DNA of 64,000 nt from DATMER01 sp035556715 (lineage in GTDB: Bacteria; Acidobacteriota; Thermoanaerobaculia; Multivoradales; UBA5704). How positions within the stretch are numbered: the stretch's first letter is position 1; each line of letters starts with the position of its first letter. Below the pieces are notes generated by a model, which saw nothing but the letters and a program-made list of their open reading frames with translations, ran no database searches and had not been told where the DNA came from. The position numbers and the translations under genes are program-made. Shown in pieces: positions 32,065 through 40,651 of the stretch. Location: assembly GCA_035556715.1 (NCBI GenBank), contig DATMER010000026.1, positions 1 to 64,000 on the forward strand, read 5' to 3'.

Positions 32065-33765
32065 CTAAACCCCGCTCGCCCAGGCGGCGGCCTGGATGGC
32101 CGCCTTCAGCGCCTGCAGGTCCACCGGCTTGGTCAGATGCTTCGAGAAGCCTGCCTCATGGCTGCGCTGCACGTCCTCCTCCATCCCGTAGCCGCTGAGC
32201 GCGATGCCCTTCAGCCCGTAGCGGCGGGAGAGCTCGCGCATCAGGTCGAGACCGCTGCCGTCGGGGAGCCCCAGGTCGCTGACGACCAGGTCGAGCTGCC
32301 CTTCCTGCGCCCCGGCCGCGGTCAGGGCGGACGCGATCGAGCCCGCCAAGGTGACCTGGTGGCCGAGCGCCCGCAGGAGATCTGCCATGGCCTCGGCCGT
32401 GTCGGCGTGGTCCTCCACCAGCAGCAATCTTAATGGAGTGGCCGCGGTTCCGGTCCGCGCCGTCTCCGCCGGGGGAGCGGCCCCGGCAGTATCGCCGGTA
32501 TTGACGGTATCAGTAGCCGGGACATCCCCGGCCGGCAGGCGCACGGTGAACGTGGAGCCGCGGTTCTCGCCGGCGCTCTCCGCGGCGAGCGTGCCGCCGT
32601 GCATGCCGATGATGGCCTTGGTCAGAGACAGCCCCAGCCCCAGGCCGCCGAAGCGGCGGGTGATCTGGCGGTCGGTCTGCTCGAAGGCGTCGAAGATCCG
32701 CGGCAGCAGATCGGGCGCGATCCCGATGCCCGTGTCGCAGACCTGGACCACCAGGGCGCGGCCGTCGTCCTCGTCCCAGGAGCGCACGTGGATCTCCCCG
32801 CCCTCCGGGCTGAACTTGACCGCATTGTGGAGGAGGTTCCAGAACACCTGGGTCAGGCGCGGGGAGTCGGCCCAGACCCGGTGCTCGCGGGCTCCGAGAT
32901 CCAGGCCCAGGCGGATGCGGCCGGAGGCGAGCTCAGCGCTGCAGCAGACCTCGATGGCGTGCGCGAGGAGCTGGCGGACGTCGACGACCTCGCGGCGGAG
33001 CTCGAGCTTGCCGCGGGAGATGCGCGTCAGGTCGAGCAGGTCGTCGATGAGCCGCGCCTCCAGCTCGACGTTGCGGCGGATCACGCCCAGGGCATGCCGC
33101 ACCCGGACCGGCAGGTCCTCGTCCTCCTCCAGAGCGGAGGCGAGGGCCAGCACCGGGGTGAGCGGCGTGCGCAGCTCGTGGCTGAGGGCGGCGAGGAACT
33201 GGTCCTTGGCACGGTTGGCGGCCTCGGCCGCCTCCTTGGCCTCGCGCAGCTCGTTCTCGACGCGCTTGCGCTCCGCGGCACCCTCGACAGCTTCCAGGGC
33301 AAAGGCGGTGAGGTCGGCCACGGAGGCGGCGAAGCTCTGCTCCTCCGGGGTCCACCGCCGCGGCCCGCCCACGTGCTCGTGGCAGACCACGCCGGCCATG
33401 CGGCCGTGCACGCGGACCGGCGCGTCGAGCATGGAGGCGATGCCGAGCGGGGACAGGTAGGAGGCGGAGAACTCGCTCGTCCGCGGGTCTGTGTACGCGT
33501 CGTGCGCCACGATCGCCCGCTCCTCCTCCAGGGCGCGGAAGTAGGCCGGGAAGTCGGCCGCGGCCAGGCTGGCGCAGCGGGAGTGGCGGTGGGGTCCCTT
33601 CTCGTAGAGCTCGGCGCAGTCGATACGGGTGCGGGCCTCGTCGAAGAGCCAGATGCTCGCCCGCTCCACCTGGAGAGTCTCGGCCGCGGCCTCGGAGAGC
33701 TCGCGCAAGGCCGTGTCCAGGTCGCCGGAGGCCGCGGCCTCGCTCTTCGCCAGGCGCACCAGCAC
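32065..33765 (-). CDS. Hybrid histidine kinase: GAF-HisKA-HATPase-REC
   Basis: A 566-aa kinase. The N-terminal GAF domain (about 15-165) has LQVERASIWLFDEARTRIDC and ASMLDAPVRVHGRMAGVVCHEHVG, the pattern seen in GAF-linked kinases. A short coil leads to HisKA (LAALSHELRTPLTP), a complete HATPase (RLTQVFWNLLHNAVKFSPEGG; DTGIGI; GGLGLGL) and REC (LVVSDLGLPDG; LTKPV). A Thr/Ala-rich linker precedes the REC. The chosen start is GTG; the frame is open 40 bp further to the upstream stop and reads LREQNQVLV, so the start may be earlier. Confidence 0.92.
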   Translation of the reverse strand: MLVRLAKSEAAASGDLDTALRELSEAAAETLQVERASIWLFDEARTRIDCAELYEKGPHRHSRCASLAAADFPAYFRALEEERAIVAHDAYTDPRTSEFSASYLSPLGIASMLDAPVRVHGRMAGVVCHEHVGGPRRWTPEEQSFAASVADLTAFALEAVEGAAERKRVENELREAKEAAEAANRAKDQFLAALSHELRTPLTPVLALASALEEDEDLPVRVRHALGVIRRNVELEARLIDDLLDLTRISRGKLELRREVVDVRQLLAHAIEVCCSAELASGRIRLGLDLGAREHRVWADSPRLTQVFWNLLHNAVKFSPEGGEIHVRSWDEDDGRALVVQVCDTGIGIAPDLLPRIFDAFEQTDRQITRRFGGLGLGLSLTKAIIGMHGGTLAAESAGENRGSTFTVRLPAGDVPATDTVNTGDTAGAAPPAETARTGTAATPLRLLLVEDHADTAEAMADLLRALGHQVTLAGSIASALTAAGAQEGQLDLVVSDLGLPDGSGLDLMRELSRRYGLKGIALSGYGMEEDVQRSHEAGFSKHLTKPVDLQALKAAIQAAAWASGV

Positions 33766-33804
33766 CTGGTTCTGCTCGCGCAGCCGATCGGATGGCGACA
33801 GGGC

Positions 33805-35460
33805 TCAGCTCCCCGCGGACCCGTTCCCGGCGGCCACCCGCTGGATGGCTGTCTCCAGCGCCTCCAGATTGACCGGTTTGGTCAGGTGAAGCTCGAAGCC
33901 GGCCTCGCGGCTCCGGCGGAGGTCCTCCTCCATGCCGTAGCCGCTGAGAGCGATGCCGCGCAGACCGAACCTCTGCGCGAGCTGGCGCATGAGGTCCTGG
34001 CCGTTGCCGTCGGGCAGGCCGAGGTCGCTGACGACCAGGTCGAGCCCGCCCTGCTCCGCCGCGGCGAGAGCCTGGGCCAGGGTCCCCGCGACCCGGACCT
34101 CGTGGCCGTGGAGGCGCATCAGCTCGGCCAGAGCGGCGGCCGTGTCGGAGTGGTCCTCCACCAGGAGGACGCGCAGCCGGGCCGACACGGACCGCGGCTC
34201 CGCCGCCTCGGCCGCGGCGGACAGGGTCTCGGCCCGCCACGGCCCCACCGGAAGCTGGACGGAGAAGGTCGTGCCCCGGTCCCGGCCTTCGCTCCTCACG
34301 GCGATGGACCCGCCGTGCAGCTCCACGATCGCCTTGGAGATGGCGAGCCCCAGGCCCAGGCCGCCGTAGCGGCGGGTCACGCTCTCCTCGCCCTGCTCGA
34401 AGGCGTCGAAGATGCGCGGCAGCACCTCCGGGTCGATCCCCACGCCGGTGTCGGAGACCTCGACGGTGATCCAGGCCGGCTCGTGGCGCGAGCGCACCGC
34501 GATGGTCCCGCCTTCAGGGGTGAACTTCACGGCGTTGTTGAGGAGGTTCCAGAAGACCTGGGTCAGCCGCGGGGCGTCTCCCCAGAGGTGGTGATCCTCG
34601 GCCGCGAGGTCGAGCTCGACGTTGCGCCGGCCCGTGGACAGCTCCCCGGCGCAGGAGGTCTGGACCACGTGCCCGATCACCTCGTGGAGGTCGACATCCT
34701 GCTGGGCGAGCTGGATCTTGCCGCTGGAGACGCGCGTCAGGTCGAGGAGGTCGTCGATCAGACGCGCCTCGAGCTCCACGTTGCGCCGCACCATGGCGAT
34801 CTCGCGGGCGAGATGGGAGGGCAGGCGGCCGTCCGCCTCCAGGGAGGAGATCACGGCCAGCACCGGGGTCAGCGGGGTGCGCAGCTCGTGGCTGAGCATG
34901 GCGAGGAAGCGGTCCTTGGCCAGGTTCATGGCCTCGGACGCGGCCCAGGCCTGTTCCAGATGCTCGCTCCGCTTCTGCTCGGTGAGGTCGGTCACCACCA
35001 TGCACAGCACCGGCTCGCCCGGCTCCTCCAGGGGCAGCATGCTGAACGCCACGTAAACCGGCAGAGGATCGCCGTCCGCCGTCTCCAGCACGACCTCACC
35101 CTGCCCGCTCCCCTCCTGCCCCAGAAGCGCTGCGAAGAGCTCGTGGCTGGCCGGGCGGACGAAGCGCTGGACCTCGGAGCCGATGATGCTCTGGAGCGGC
35201 CTCCTGAGCATCTGGGCGAAGCTGGCGTTGCAGTAGAGCACCATCCCGTCGGCGGTGACGGTCACGGCCCCCTGCCGCATGCACTCGATCATCAGGCGGT
35301 ACGGGCGGTCGGCGCTCTTGAGGGTGTAGACCTTCTCTCCGCGCGTCTCCGTCACCACCAGGGCATCGACCTCGCCGTGGCGGATGGCGCGCAGCGTCTC
35401 CTCCGCTTCCTCCAGTTGCGCGCGCAGCTCTTCGAGCTCGGAGGTCTGCTCTGACGTCAT
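33805..35460 (-). CDS. Hybrid histidine kinase: coil-PAS-HisKA-HATPase-REC
   Basis: A 551-aa kinase. It starts with an acidic coil (ELEELRAQLEEAEETLRAIRHGEVDALVV, quoted in part) common before PAS domains. A PAS domain (about 50-165) has VTADGMVLYCNASFAQML. HisKA reads LAMLSHELRTPLTP, HATPase has DTGVGIDP and GGLGLGLAISKA, and REC has LVVSDLGLPDGNG and LTKPV. It lies 4 bp downstream of the first kaiB, so it is very probably in the kaiC operon. Confidence 0.93.
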   Translation of the reverse strand: MTSEQTSELEELRAQLEEAEETLRAIRHGEVDALVVTETRGEKVYTLKSADRPYRLMIECMRQGAVTVTADGMVLYCNASFAQMLRRPLQSIIGSEVQRFVRPASHELFAALLGQEGSGQGEVVLETADGDPLPVYVAFSMLPLEEPGEPVLCMVVTDLTEQKRSEHLEQAWAASEAMNLAKDRFLAMLSHELRTPLTPVLAVISSLEADGRLPSHLAREIAMVRRNVELEARLIDDLLDLTRVSSGKIQLAQQDVDLHEVIGHVVQTSCAGELSTGRRNVELDLAAEDHHLWGDAPRLTQVFWNLLNNAVKFTPEGGTIAVRSRHEPAWITVEVSDTGVGIDPEVLPRIFDAFEQGEESVTRRYGGLGLGLAISKAIVELHGGSIAVRSEGRDRGTTFSVQLPVGPWRAETLSAAAEAAEPRSVSARLRVLLVEDHSDTAAALAELMRLHGHEVRVAGTLAQALAAAEQGGLDLVVSDLGLPDGNGQDLMRQLAQRFGLRGIALSGYGMEEDLRRSREAGFELHLTKPVNLEALETAIQRVAAGNGSAGS

Positions 35461-35464
35461 CTCC

Positions 35465-35764
35465 CTAGATCTCCACGGGAAGCCCCAGCCTGGCGTGGAG
35501 CCGGGCCGGGTCGGAAAGGTTGCCCACGATCCGGCGCAGAGGGAGCGGCGACATCCTCACGAGCGTGGGAGTCGCAAGGATCCCCTCCTCGTCGGCCAGC
35601 ACGGGCTGCTGATAGACATCGATGACTTCGAGGGTGTACCTGTTCTTCAGGAACTTCTCGCAGAACGCCTTGATGCCCGCGATCGCACGGCTGGAGCCCG
35701 GCGTGGCCCCCGTGACGTAGAGCCGCAGGGAGTAGGAAGCCACCTCTTGTGCGATGCCGGACAT
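35465..35764 (-). CDS. kaiB: KaiB-family protein, divergent copy
   Basis: A 99-aa thioredoxin-like KaiB: YSLRLYVTGATPGSSRAIAGI, YTLEVIDVYQQPVLADEEGILATPTLVR and a C-terminal LRRIVGNLSDP. The ATPTLV cis-proline region needed for the KaiB fold is present. It differs from cyanobacterial KaiB more than its neighbour does, for example in the C-terminal helix. KaiB changes fold to bind KaiC. It lies 6 bp behind the second kaiB. Confidence 0.9.
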   Translation of the reverse strand: MSGIAQEVASYSLRLYVTGATPGSSRAIAGIKAFCEKFLKNRYTLEVIDVYQQPVLADEEGILATPTLVRMSPLPLRRIVGNLSDPARLHARLGLPVEI

Positions 35765-35770
35765 CGGCCT

Positions 35771-36097
35771 TCAGCTCCGGGGGCGGATCTCCAGCCCCAC
35801 CAGGACCCTTTCCGAGCTCGACAGGTCGCCGATGATCTTGCGGATCGGCTCCGGCAGCCTGCGGACCAGCGTGGGAATGGCCAGGATCTGGTCGCTGCGC
35901 GCCAGCTTCGGGTTCTCCACCAGGTCGATGACCTCGATGCGGTACTTGCCGGCCAGGTGCTCCTCGCAGAACCGCTTCAGGTTGGCCAGGGCCGCGACCG
36001 ACTTGGGCGTCTGGCCGGCAACGTAGAGGCGCAGGTCGTAGAAATCACTCGGCTCCGGAGACCGGGAATGGTCCTGGGCCACGGTGTTCGTGCTCAT
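35771..36097 (-). CDS. kaiB: KaiB-family protein, cyanobacterial-like copy
   Basis: A 108-aa protein close to the cyanobacterial form: LRLYVAGQTPKSVAALANL, VIDLVENPKLARSDQILAIPTLVR, and PIRKIIGDLSSSERVLVGLEI. The N-terminal 17 residues are extra. Its ATG overlaps the kaiC stop by 4 bp, indicating translational coupling. It is the better candidate for KaiC ring binding. Confidence 0.94.
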   Translation of the reverse strand: MSTNTVAQDHSRSPEPSDFYDLRLYVAGQTPKSVAALANLKRFCEEHLAGKYRIEVIDLVENPKLARSDQILAIPTLVRRLPEPIRKIIGDLSSSERVLVGLEIRPRS

Positions 36098-37857
36098 TGA
36101 ATCAGACCTCCCTTGCCGGCATTGCCGGCCGCTCCGCCGGTGTCGGGACCAGAATCCACCTTCCTAGCTCTGGCCATGTCCCTCCTGTCGTCCAGGAGCC
36201 GAGCCTCCCGCGCCTCCTCCTGCGCGAGGACCCTCTCGGTCTCCTCCTGCTCGGCCTGGAACTCCAGGCGAAGCGCGGTGAGCCGGGCTTCGAGCGCCTC
36301 GCGCTTGCGCTCCAGCTCGCGCCGGCGGCGCTCCATCGTCTCTAGCCGCGTGATCGCCGCGGCCTTTTCTTTCGCCTCCTGGGCCAGCCGCGCCGAGCCG
36401 GTCAGGGCTCCTTCGGATCCAAGGTAGGGATCCACCAGCCGGATTCCCTCGTCGGTCAGCAGCACCTCCCGGAGCTGGTTCGAGTGCGCCATGCCGCGGG
36501 CCTTGAGCACGTACAGCGTGCGGTTGCGCTCGCCGCTGATCTCGTTCTGCCGCACCAGCAGCCAGGTGTCCATCAGGGACGACACGCCCACCTCCGTCTG
36601 CTCCATCTGCTCGATGTGGGTCAGGCTGGTGAAGAGCGCGGTGACCTGGTGCGCCTTCAGGAAATCGATCAGGCGCATCAGCATGCTCTTGACCTCCTCT
36701 TCGCCGCCCACGGAGAGGAAGTTCGTGATCGGGTCCACGATGACGACCTGCGGCTGGAAGTCGCGGATCGACTTGTAGATGGTGACCAGGTGCCGCTCCA
36801 GCCCGTGCAGGGTGGGCCGGGCGGCATGGAACAGGAGCTGGCCGTTGTCCACCCAGGGCTGGAGGTCGAGGCCGATGGAGCGCATGTTGCGCACCACCTG
36901 GTTGCGGGACTCCTCGAACGCGAAGAAGACGCAGCGCTCGCCGCGGCGGCAGGCGGCGTCCACGAAATGGGCGGACAGGCTGGTCTTGCCCGTGCCCGCC
37001 CTGCCCGAGATCAGCACGCTGCTGCCCCGAAAGTAGCCCTGGCCGCTCAGCATCTGGTCGAGCCCCGGGATCCCCGTGGAGATGCGCTGGGACGTGGCGG
37101 CGTGCTCGAGCGACAGCGAGGTGACCGGCAGCACGTCGATGCCGTCCTCGTCGATCAGGAACGGGTACTCGTTCGTGCCATGGATGCTGCCGCGGTATTT
37201 GACCACGCGCAGCCGCCGGGTGGCGAGCTGGTCGTTGACCCGGTGGTCCAGGAGGATCACGCAGTCGGAGACGTACTCCTCCAGGCCGTGGCGGGTGAGG
37301 CTCCCCTCGCCGCGCTCGCCGGTGATGACCGCGGTGACGCCCCGGTCCTTGAGCCAGCGGAACAGGCGGCGCAGCTCGGAGCGCAGGATCGCCTCGTTCT
37401 GAAGGCCGCCGAAGAGGACCTCCAGGGTGTCCAGGACCACCCGCTTCGCGCCGATGGAGTCGATGGCGAAGCCCAGACGGATGAACAGCCCTTCCAGGTC
37501 GTACTCGCCGGTTTCCTCGATCTCGCTGCGCTCGACGTGGACATAGTCGATGACGAGCTTCTCCTGCTCCACGAGCTCGCCGAGGTCGAAGCCCAGGGAG
37601 CGGACGTTCTCGGTGAGCTCCTGGACCCCCTCCTCGAAGCTCATGAAGACGCCGGGCTCGCCGTACTCGGTCGCGCCCCGGACCAGGAACTCCATGGCCA
37701 TGAGGGTCTTGCCGCACCCCGCGCTGCCGCAGATGAGAGTGGGCCGCCCGGCGGGAAGACCGCCAGCGGTGATCTCGTCCAGGCCGGGGATGCCGGTGGG
37801 AACCTTCAGAATTCCCGCGAGCGCGGGGGTATCGTGTCGTTCGATCGGTCGAGCCAT
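36094..37857 (-). CDS. kaiC: KaiC-family circadian-type ATPase/kinase with a C-terminal coiled coil
   Basis: A 587-aa double RecA protein. CI has Walker A CGSAGCGKT (43-51) and the catalytic pair EE (75-76). CII has Walker A SGRAGTGKT and FAFEES. The autophosphorylation segment GVSSLMDTW aligns with cyanobacterial ISTITDT, so the sites are Ser426 and Ser427 in place of Ser431/Thr432. After the fold there is a charged coiled coil (about 490-565) not found in cyanobacterial KaiC. The start at MARPIERH gives the family N-terminus; an upstream frame to 38013 is non-homologous. It leads the kaiC-kaiB-kaiB-kinase operon. Confidence 0.95.
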   Translation of the reverse strand: MARPIERHDTPALAGILKVPTGIPGLDEITAGGLPAGRPTLICGSAGCGKTLMAMEFLVRGATEYGEPGVFMSFEEGVQELTENVRSLGFDLGELVEQEKLVIDYVHVERSEIEETGEYDLEGLFIRLGFAIDSIGAKRVVLDTLEVLFGGLQNEAILRSELRRLFRWLKDRGVTAVITGERGEGSLTRHGLEEYVSDCVILLDHRVNDQLATRRLRVVKYRGSIHGTNEYPFLIDEDGIDVLPVTSLSLEHAATSQRISTGIPGLDQMLSGQGYFRGSSVLISGRAGTGKTSLSAHFVDAACRRGERCVFFAFEESRNQVVRNMRSIGLDLQPWVDNGQLLFHAARPTLHGLERHLVTIYKSIRDFQPQVVIVDPITNFLSVGGEEEVKSMLMRLIDFLKAHQVTALFTSLTHIEQMEQTEVGVSSLMDTWLLVRQNEISGERNRTLYVLKARGMAHSNQLREVLLTDEGIRLVDPYLGSEGALTGSARLAQEAKEKAAAITRLETMERRRRELERKREALEARLTALRLEFQAEQEETERVLAQEEAREARLLDDRRDMARARKVDSGPDTGGAAGNAGKGGLIQ

Positions 37858-37903
37858 CGTTTCCCTGTTGAATGAGCCGCGGAGCTCGGTCTCGGTCCGA
37901 GCC

Positions 37904-37931
37904 AGTATTGTAAAGGAAAAGCGTCCGTCAA
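37904..37931 (-). promoter_or_regulatory. Probable kaiC promoter
   Basis: On the minus strand TTGACG (37926-37931), a 16-bp spacer and AATACT (37904-37909) precede kaiC. The predicted start is near 37897, about 40 nt before the ATG. The divergent XRE gene starts at 38033, so both may be controlled from this 175-bp gap. Confidence 0.5.
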
Positions 37932-38032
37932 ATCGGCGGCGGCCGCGGACCGCCTCCCCGATGTTACCGAATGACGGTAGAAGACTTCTTCTCAGGTATC
38001 TAACTCTCGTCAAATGCGGCTATGCTACGCCC

Positions 38033-38443
38033 ATGGGGATGTTCGGGAATCTCGGCAAGACGCTCGCCCTCCTGCGCGAGATGCGCGGGTACAGCCAGCT
38101 CGCGCTGTGTCGGGAAGCCAGGATCGGCAAGAGCCAGCTCTCGAAGTACGAGAAGGGGCGCGAGCTCCCCAAGCTGGAGACGCTCGAGAGGGTGCTGCGT
38201 GTCCTGAACGTGCAGCCGCTCAGCTTCTTCTACACCGTGGCCATGCTCGACGACCTGGTCGAGAAGCTGGACGGCTCCATCAGGAGGAAGGCCGTCCCGC
38301 CCCTCGCCCTCCCGCTCACCCTGCTCCAGCCGAACCTCGACCGGGTCTTCGCAGTGACCCTGGGACAGCTCTTCCGGCTCCACCACCTGCAGACCGAGGT
38401 CCAGGCGAGCCCCGCGTTCCAGCGGCTCTCCAAGAAGCCCTAG
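38033..38443 (+). CDS. XRE-family helix-turn-helix regulator
   Basis: A 136-aa protein. The HTH (about 8-62) reads LGKTLALLREMRGYSQLALCREARIGKSQLSKYEKGRELPKLETLER (quoted in parts: GYSQLAL, GKSQLSKYEKG, LPKLETL), clear XRE type. A hydrophobic helix and a helical C-terminal part follow (FYTVAMLDDLVEKL). It is divergent from kaiC and overlaps the stop of the convergent kinase by 4 bp. It is the only DNA-binding protein in the cluster and may regulate kaiC. The start could also be the ATG at 38039. Confidence 0.88.
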   Translation: MGMFGNLGKTLALLREMRGYSQLALCREARIGKSQLSKYEKGRELPKLETLERVLRVLNVQPLSFFYTVAMLDDLVEKLDGSIRRKAVPPLALPLTLLQPNLDRVFAVTLGQLFRLHHLQTEVQASPAFQRLSKKP

Positions 38444-40599
38444 CTCCGGGCTCCAGCGGTCTCGTGGATGACCGCCTCCAGCGCCTGGAAGTTGACGGGC
38501 TTGGTGAGATGGCGGGAGAAGCCGGCCTCGAGGCTCCGCCGCACGTCATCCTCCGTGCCGTAGCCGCTGAGGGCGATGCCACGCAGGCCGTAGCGCGTCC
38601 CCAGCTCGCGCATCAGGTCCATGCCTGTGCCGTCCGGAAGACCGAGGTCGCTGATGACGAGGTCGATCCCGGCGCCCGAGTCCATCTCCGCGGCCGCCAC
38701 CTGCAACCCGGAGGACACGCTGCCCGCCACCCGGACCTCGTGCCCCAGGGCGCGCAGCAGCTCGGCCATGGCCTCGGCGGTGTCCGGGTGGTCTTCCACC
38801 AGGAGCAGGCGCAGGGGGCGCCGCACCCCGCCGCTCCCGCCGATCCCTCCGGTCGCTGCCGCCACCGGGGGCAGAGCTCCGGCCTCCGCGGTCCGCGCAT
38901 CCGCGGGCCAGCCCCCCGCGGGCAGGTAGACCCGGAAGGTCGCGCCCTTGCCGTAGCCCGGGCTCGCGCCGACGATGCGGCCTCCGTGCAGATCGCAGAT
39001 GGCCTTGCTGATGGACAGCCCCAGGCCGAGCCCGCCGAAATTGCGTCCCAGGATCGGCGGTCCCTGCGCGAAGGCCTCGAAGATGTGCGGCAGCGAGCCC
39101 GGCTCGATGCCCACGCCCGTGTCGGTGATCTCGACGACCAGGTCTTTCCCGCCGGTCTCGCCGTCGTTCCAGGTGCGGACCACGATCGTGCCGCCGTCGG
39201 GCGTGAACTTGACCGCGTTGCGCAGCAGGTTCCAGAAAATCTGCATCAGGCGCGAGCCGTCGCCCCAGACCCGGTGCTCCGCGGCCGCGAGGTCGGTGAT
39301 CACCTTGAAGCGGCTGGCGACGGCGTCTTCGGCGCAGCAGATCTGGATGGCGTGCTCGACCAGGGCGCGGACGTCGGTGATGGCGCGCTGGAGCTCCAGC
39401 CGGCCGCGCGCGATGCGGGTCAGGTCGAGGAGGTCGTCGATGAGCCGCGCCTCCAGCTCGACGTTGCGGCGGATCATGGCCAGGCGGTCGGCCATGTCGT
39501 GCAGGCGGCCGTCCCCCTCCAGGCCGGAGACCAGGGCCAGCACGGGGGTGAGGGGCGTGCGCAGCTCGTGGCTCAGGGTGGCGAGGAACTGATCCTTGGC
39601 GCGGTTGGCGGCCTCGGCCTCCTCCTTGGCCTGGCGCAGCTCCTCTTCCGCCTGCTTGCGGCCGGTCACGTCCATGGCCGTGCCGATGAAGCGCACGGCG
39701 TGGCGCTCCTCCCCCTCCCCGCGGAAGAAGGCCCGGCCGCGGGAGGTGACCCAGCGGACGGTGCCGTCGGGAGCCACGGAGCGGTACTCGACGTCGTACT
39801 CGCCCGTGCTCGCGGGCTCGAGCACCTCCTGGATGGCCTGGTGGACCCGGTCCCAGTCGTCCGGGTGGACGCGCAGCAGGAACTCGCCGTAGTCGACCTC
39901 GGCGTCCGCAGGGAGGCCGTGGATCTCCTTGCAGCGGTCGGACCACTTCATCCTGCCCAGGACCGGGTTGAAGTCCCAGGTGCCCATGCCCGTGGCCTCG
40001 ACGGCCATGCGCAGGCGCTCCTGGCTGTCGCGCAGCGCCTCCTCGGCCTGCCGGCGCTCGGTCACGTCGTTGGCCATGGTGACCAGGAAGAGGCGGCCGT
40101 CGGGCAGGCTGCCGGGCTCGGAGGCGGTGAAGCTCCAGATGCGGCTCTCGCCGTCCCGGGTGCGGATGACGAGCTCCTCCTCGGCCCCCCTGCGGCCTTC
40201 GAAGATGCGGCGCACCTCCGCCTCTACCTGGGAGGCGGCCGGGCCGTAGGCCTCGCGCAGCCAGTCGTGAAACGTGGGGATGTCCTCGCGGGCATAACCG
40301 GAGAGGCGGGTCCAGGTGCGGCTCATGGCCAGGATCTCTCCGTCCTCGGCATGCACGAGGATGGGGATGGGGGCGTCGACCACGGCCTGTCGGAACTGCT
40401 CCTCGCTGCGCCGCAGCGCACCTTCCGCGGCATGGCGGGCACGATGGGTCAGCCAGGCCGCAGTCACGGTCGTGGCCAGGGCCACGGCACCAATCGCCAG
40501 AGCAGCAGGGACGAAGCGGGCTGCCGCGGCGGCGACCGACAGTGCCACCAGGGAGGCGCCGAATCCCCAGACGGCGAGACGGGCTGCGCGAGGGGTCAT
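38440..40599 (-). CDS. Membrane hybrid histidine kinase: 2TM-PAS-PAS-HisKA-HATPase-REC
   Basis: A 719-aa kinase. Two hydrophobic helices (about 8-50) are followed by PAS (about 65-185: VVDAPIPILVHAEDGEIL) and a second PAS with PAC (about 190-310: TWDFNPVLGRMKWSDRCKEI). HisKA has LATLSHELRTPLTP, HATPase has DTGVGIEP and GGLGLGLSISKA, and REC has LVISDLGLPDGTG and LTKPV. Its sensor part alone is membrane-bound among the five. It is convergent with the XRE gene and so is not in the kaiC operon. Confidence 0.93.
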   Translation of the reverse strand: MTPRAARLAVWGFGASLVALSVAAAAARFVPAALAIGAVALATTVTAAWLTHRARHAAEGALRRSEEQFRQAVVDAPIPILVHAEDGEILAMSRTWTRLSGYAREDIPTFHDWLREAYGPAASQVEAEVRRIFEGRRGAEEELVIRTRDGESRIWSFTASEPGSLPDGRLFLVTMANDVTERRQAEEALRDSQERLRMAVEATGMGTWDFNPVLGRMKWSDRCKEIHGLPADAEVDYGEFLLRVHPDDWDRVHQAIQEVLEPASTGEYDVEYRSVAPDGTVRWVTSRGRAFFRGEGEERHAVRFIGTAMDVTGRKQAEEELRQAKEEAEAANRAKDQFLATLSHELRTPLTPVLALVSGLEGDGRLHDMADRLAMIRRNVELEARLIDDLLDLTRIARGRLELQRAITDVRALVEHAIQICCAEDAVASRFKVITDLAAAEHRVWGDGSRLMQIFWNLLRNAVKFTPDGGTIVVRTWNDGETGGKDLVVEITDTGVGIEPGSLPHIFEAFAQGPPILGRNFGGLGLGLSISKAICDLHGGRIVGASPGYGKGATFRVYLPAGGWPADARTAEAGALPPVAAATGGIGGSGGVRRPLRLLLVEDHPDTAEAMAELLRALGHEVRVAGSVSSGLQVAAAEMDSGAGIDLVISDLGLPDGTGMDLMRELGTRYGLRGIALSGYGTEDDVRRSLEAGFSRHLTKPVNFQALEAVIHETAGARS

Positions 40600-40651
40600 C
40601 TTTCTGCCTTCTAGCCAAGACAGAGTAGCAGATCCTGAAACAATGTGTCTT

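Noticed and set aside
32599..35454. Plus-strand open frame of 951 codons opposite two hybrid kinases
   Set aside because: Shadow of the kinase genes; repeats in it are only the reverse of the conserved kinase core.
36094..38013. 52-residue N-terminal extension of KaiC
   Set aside because: The extension is Arg-rich and unlike KaiC, and the predicted promoter lies within it.
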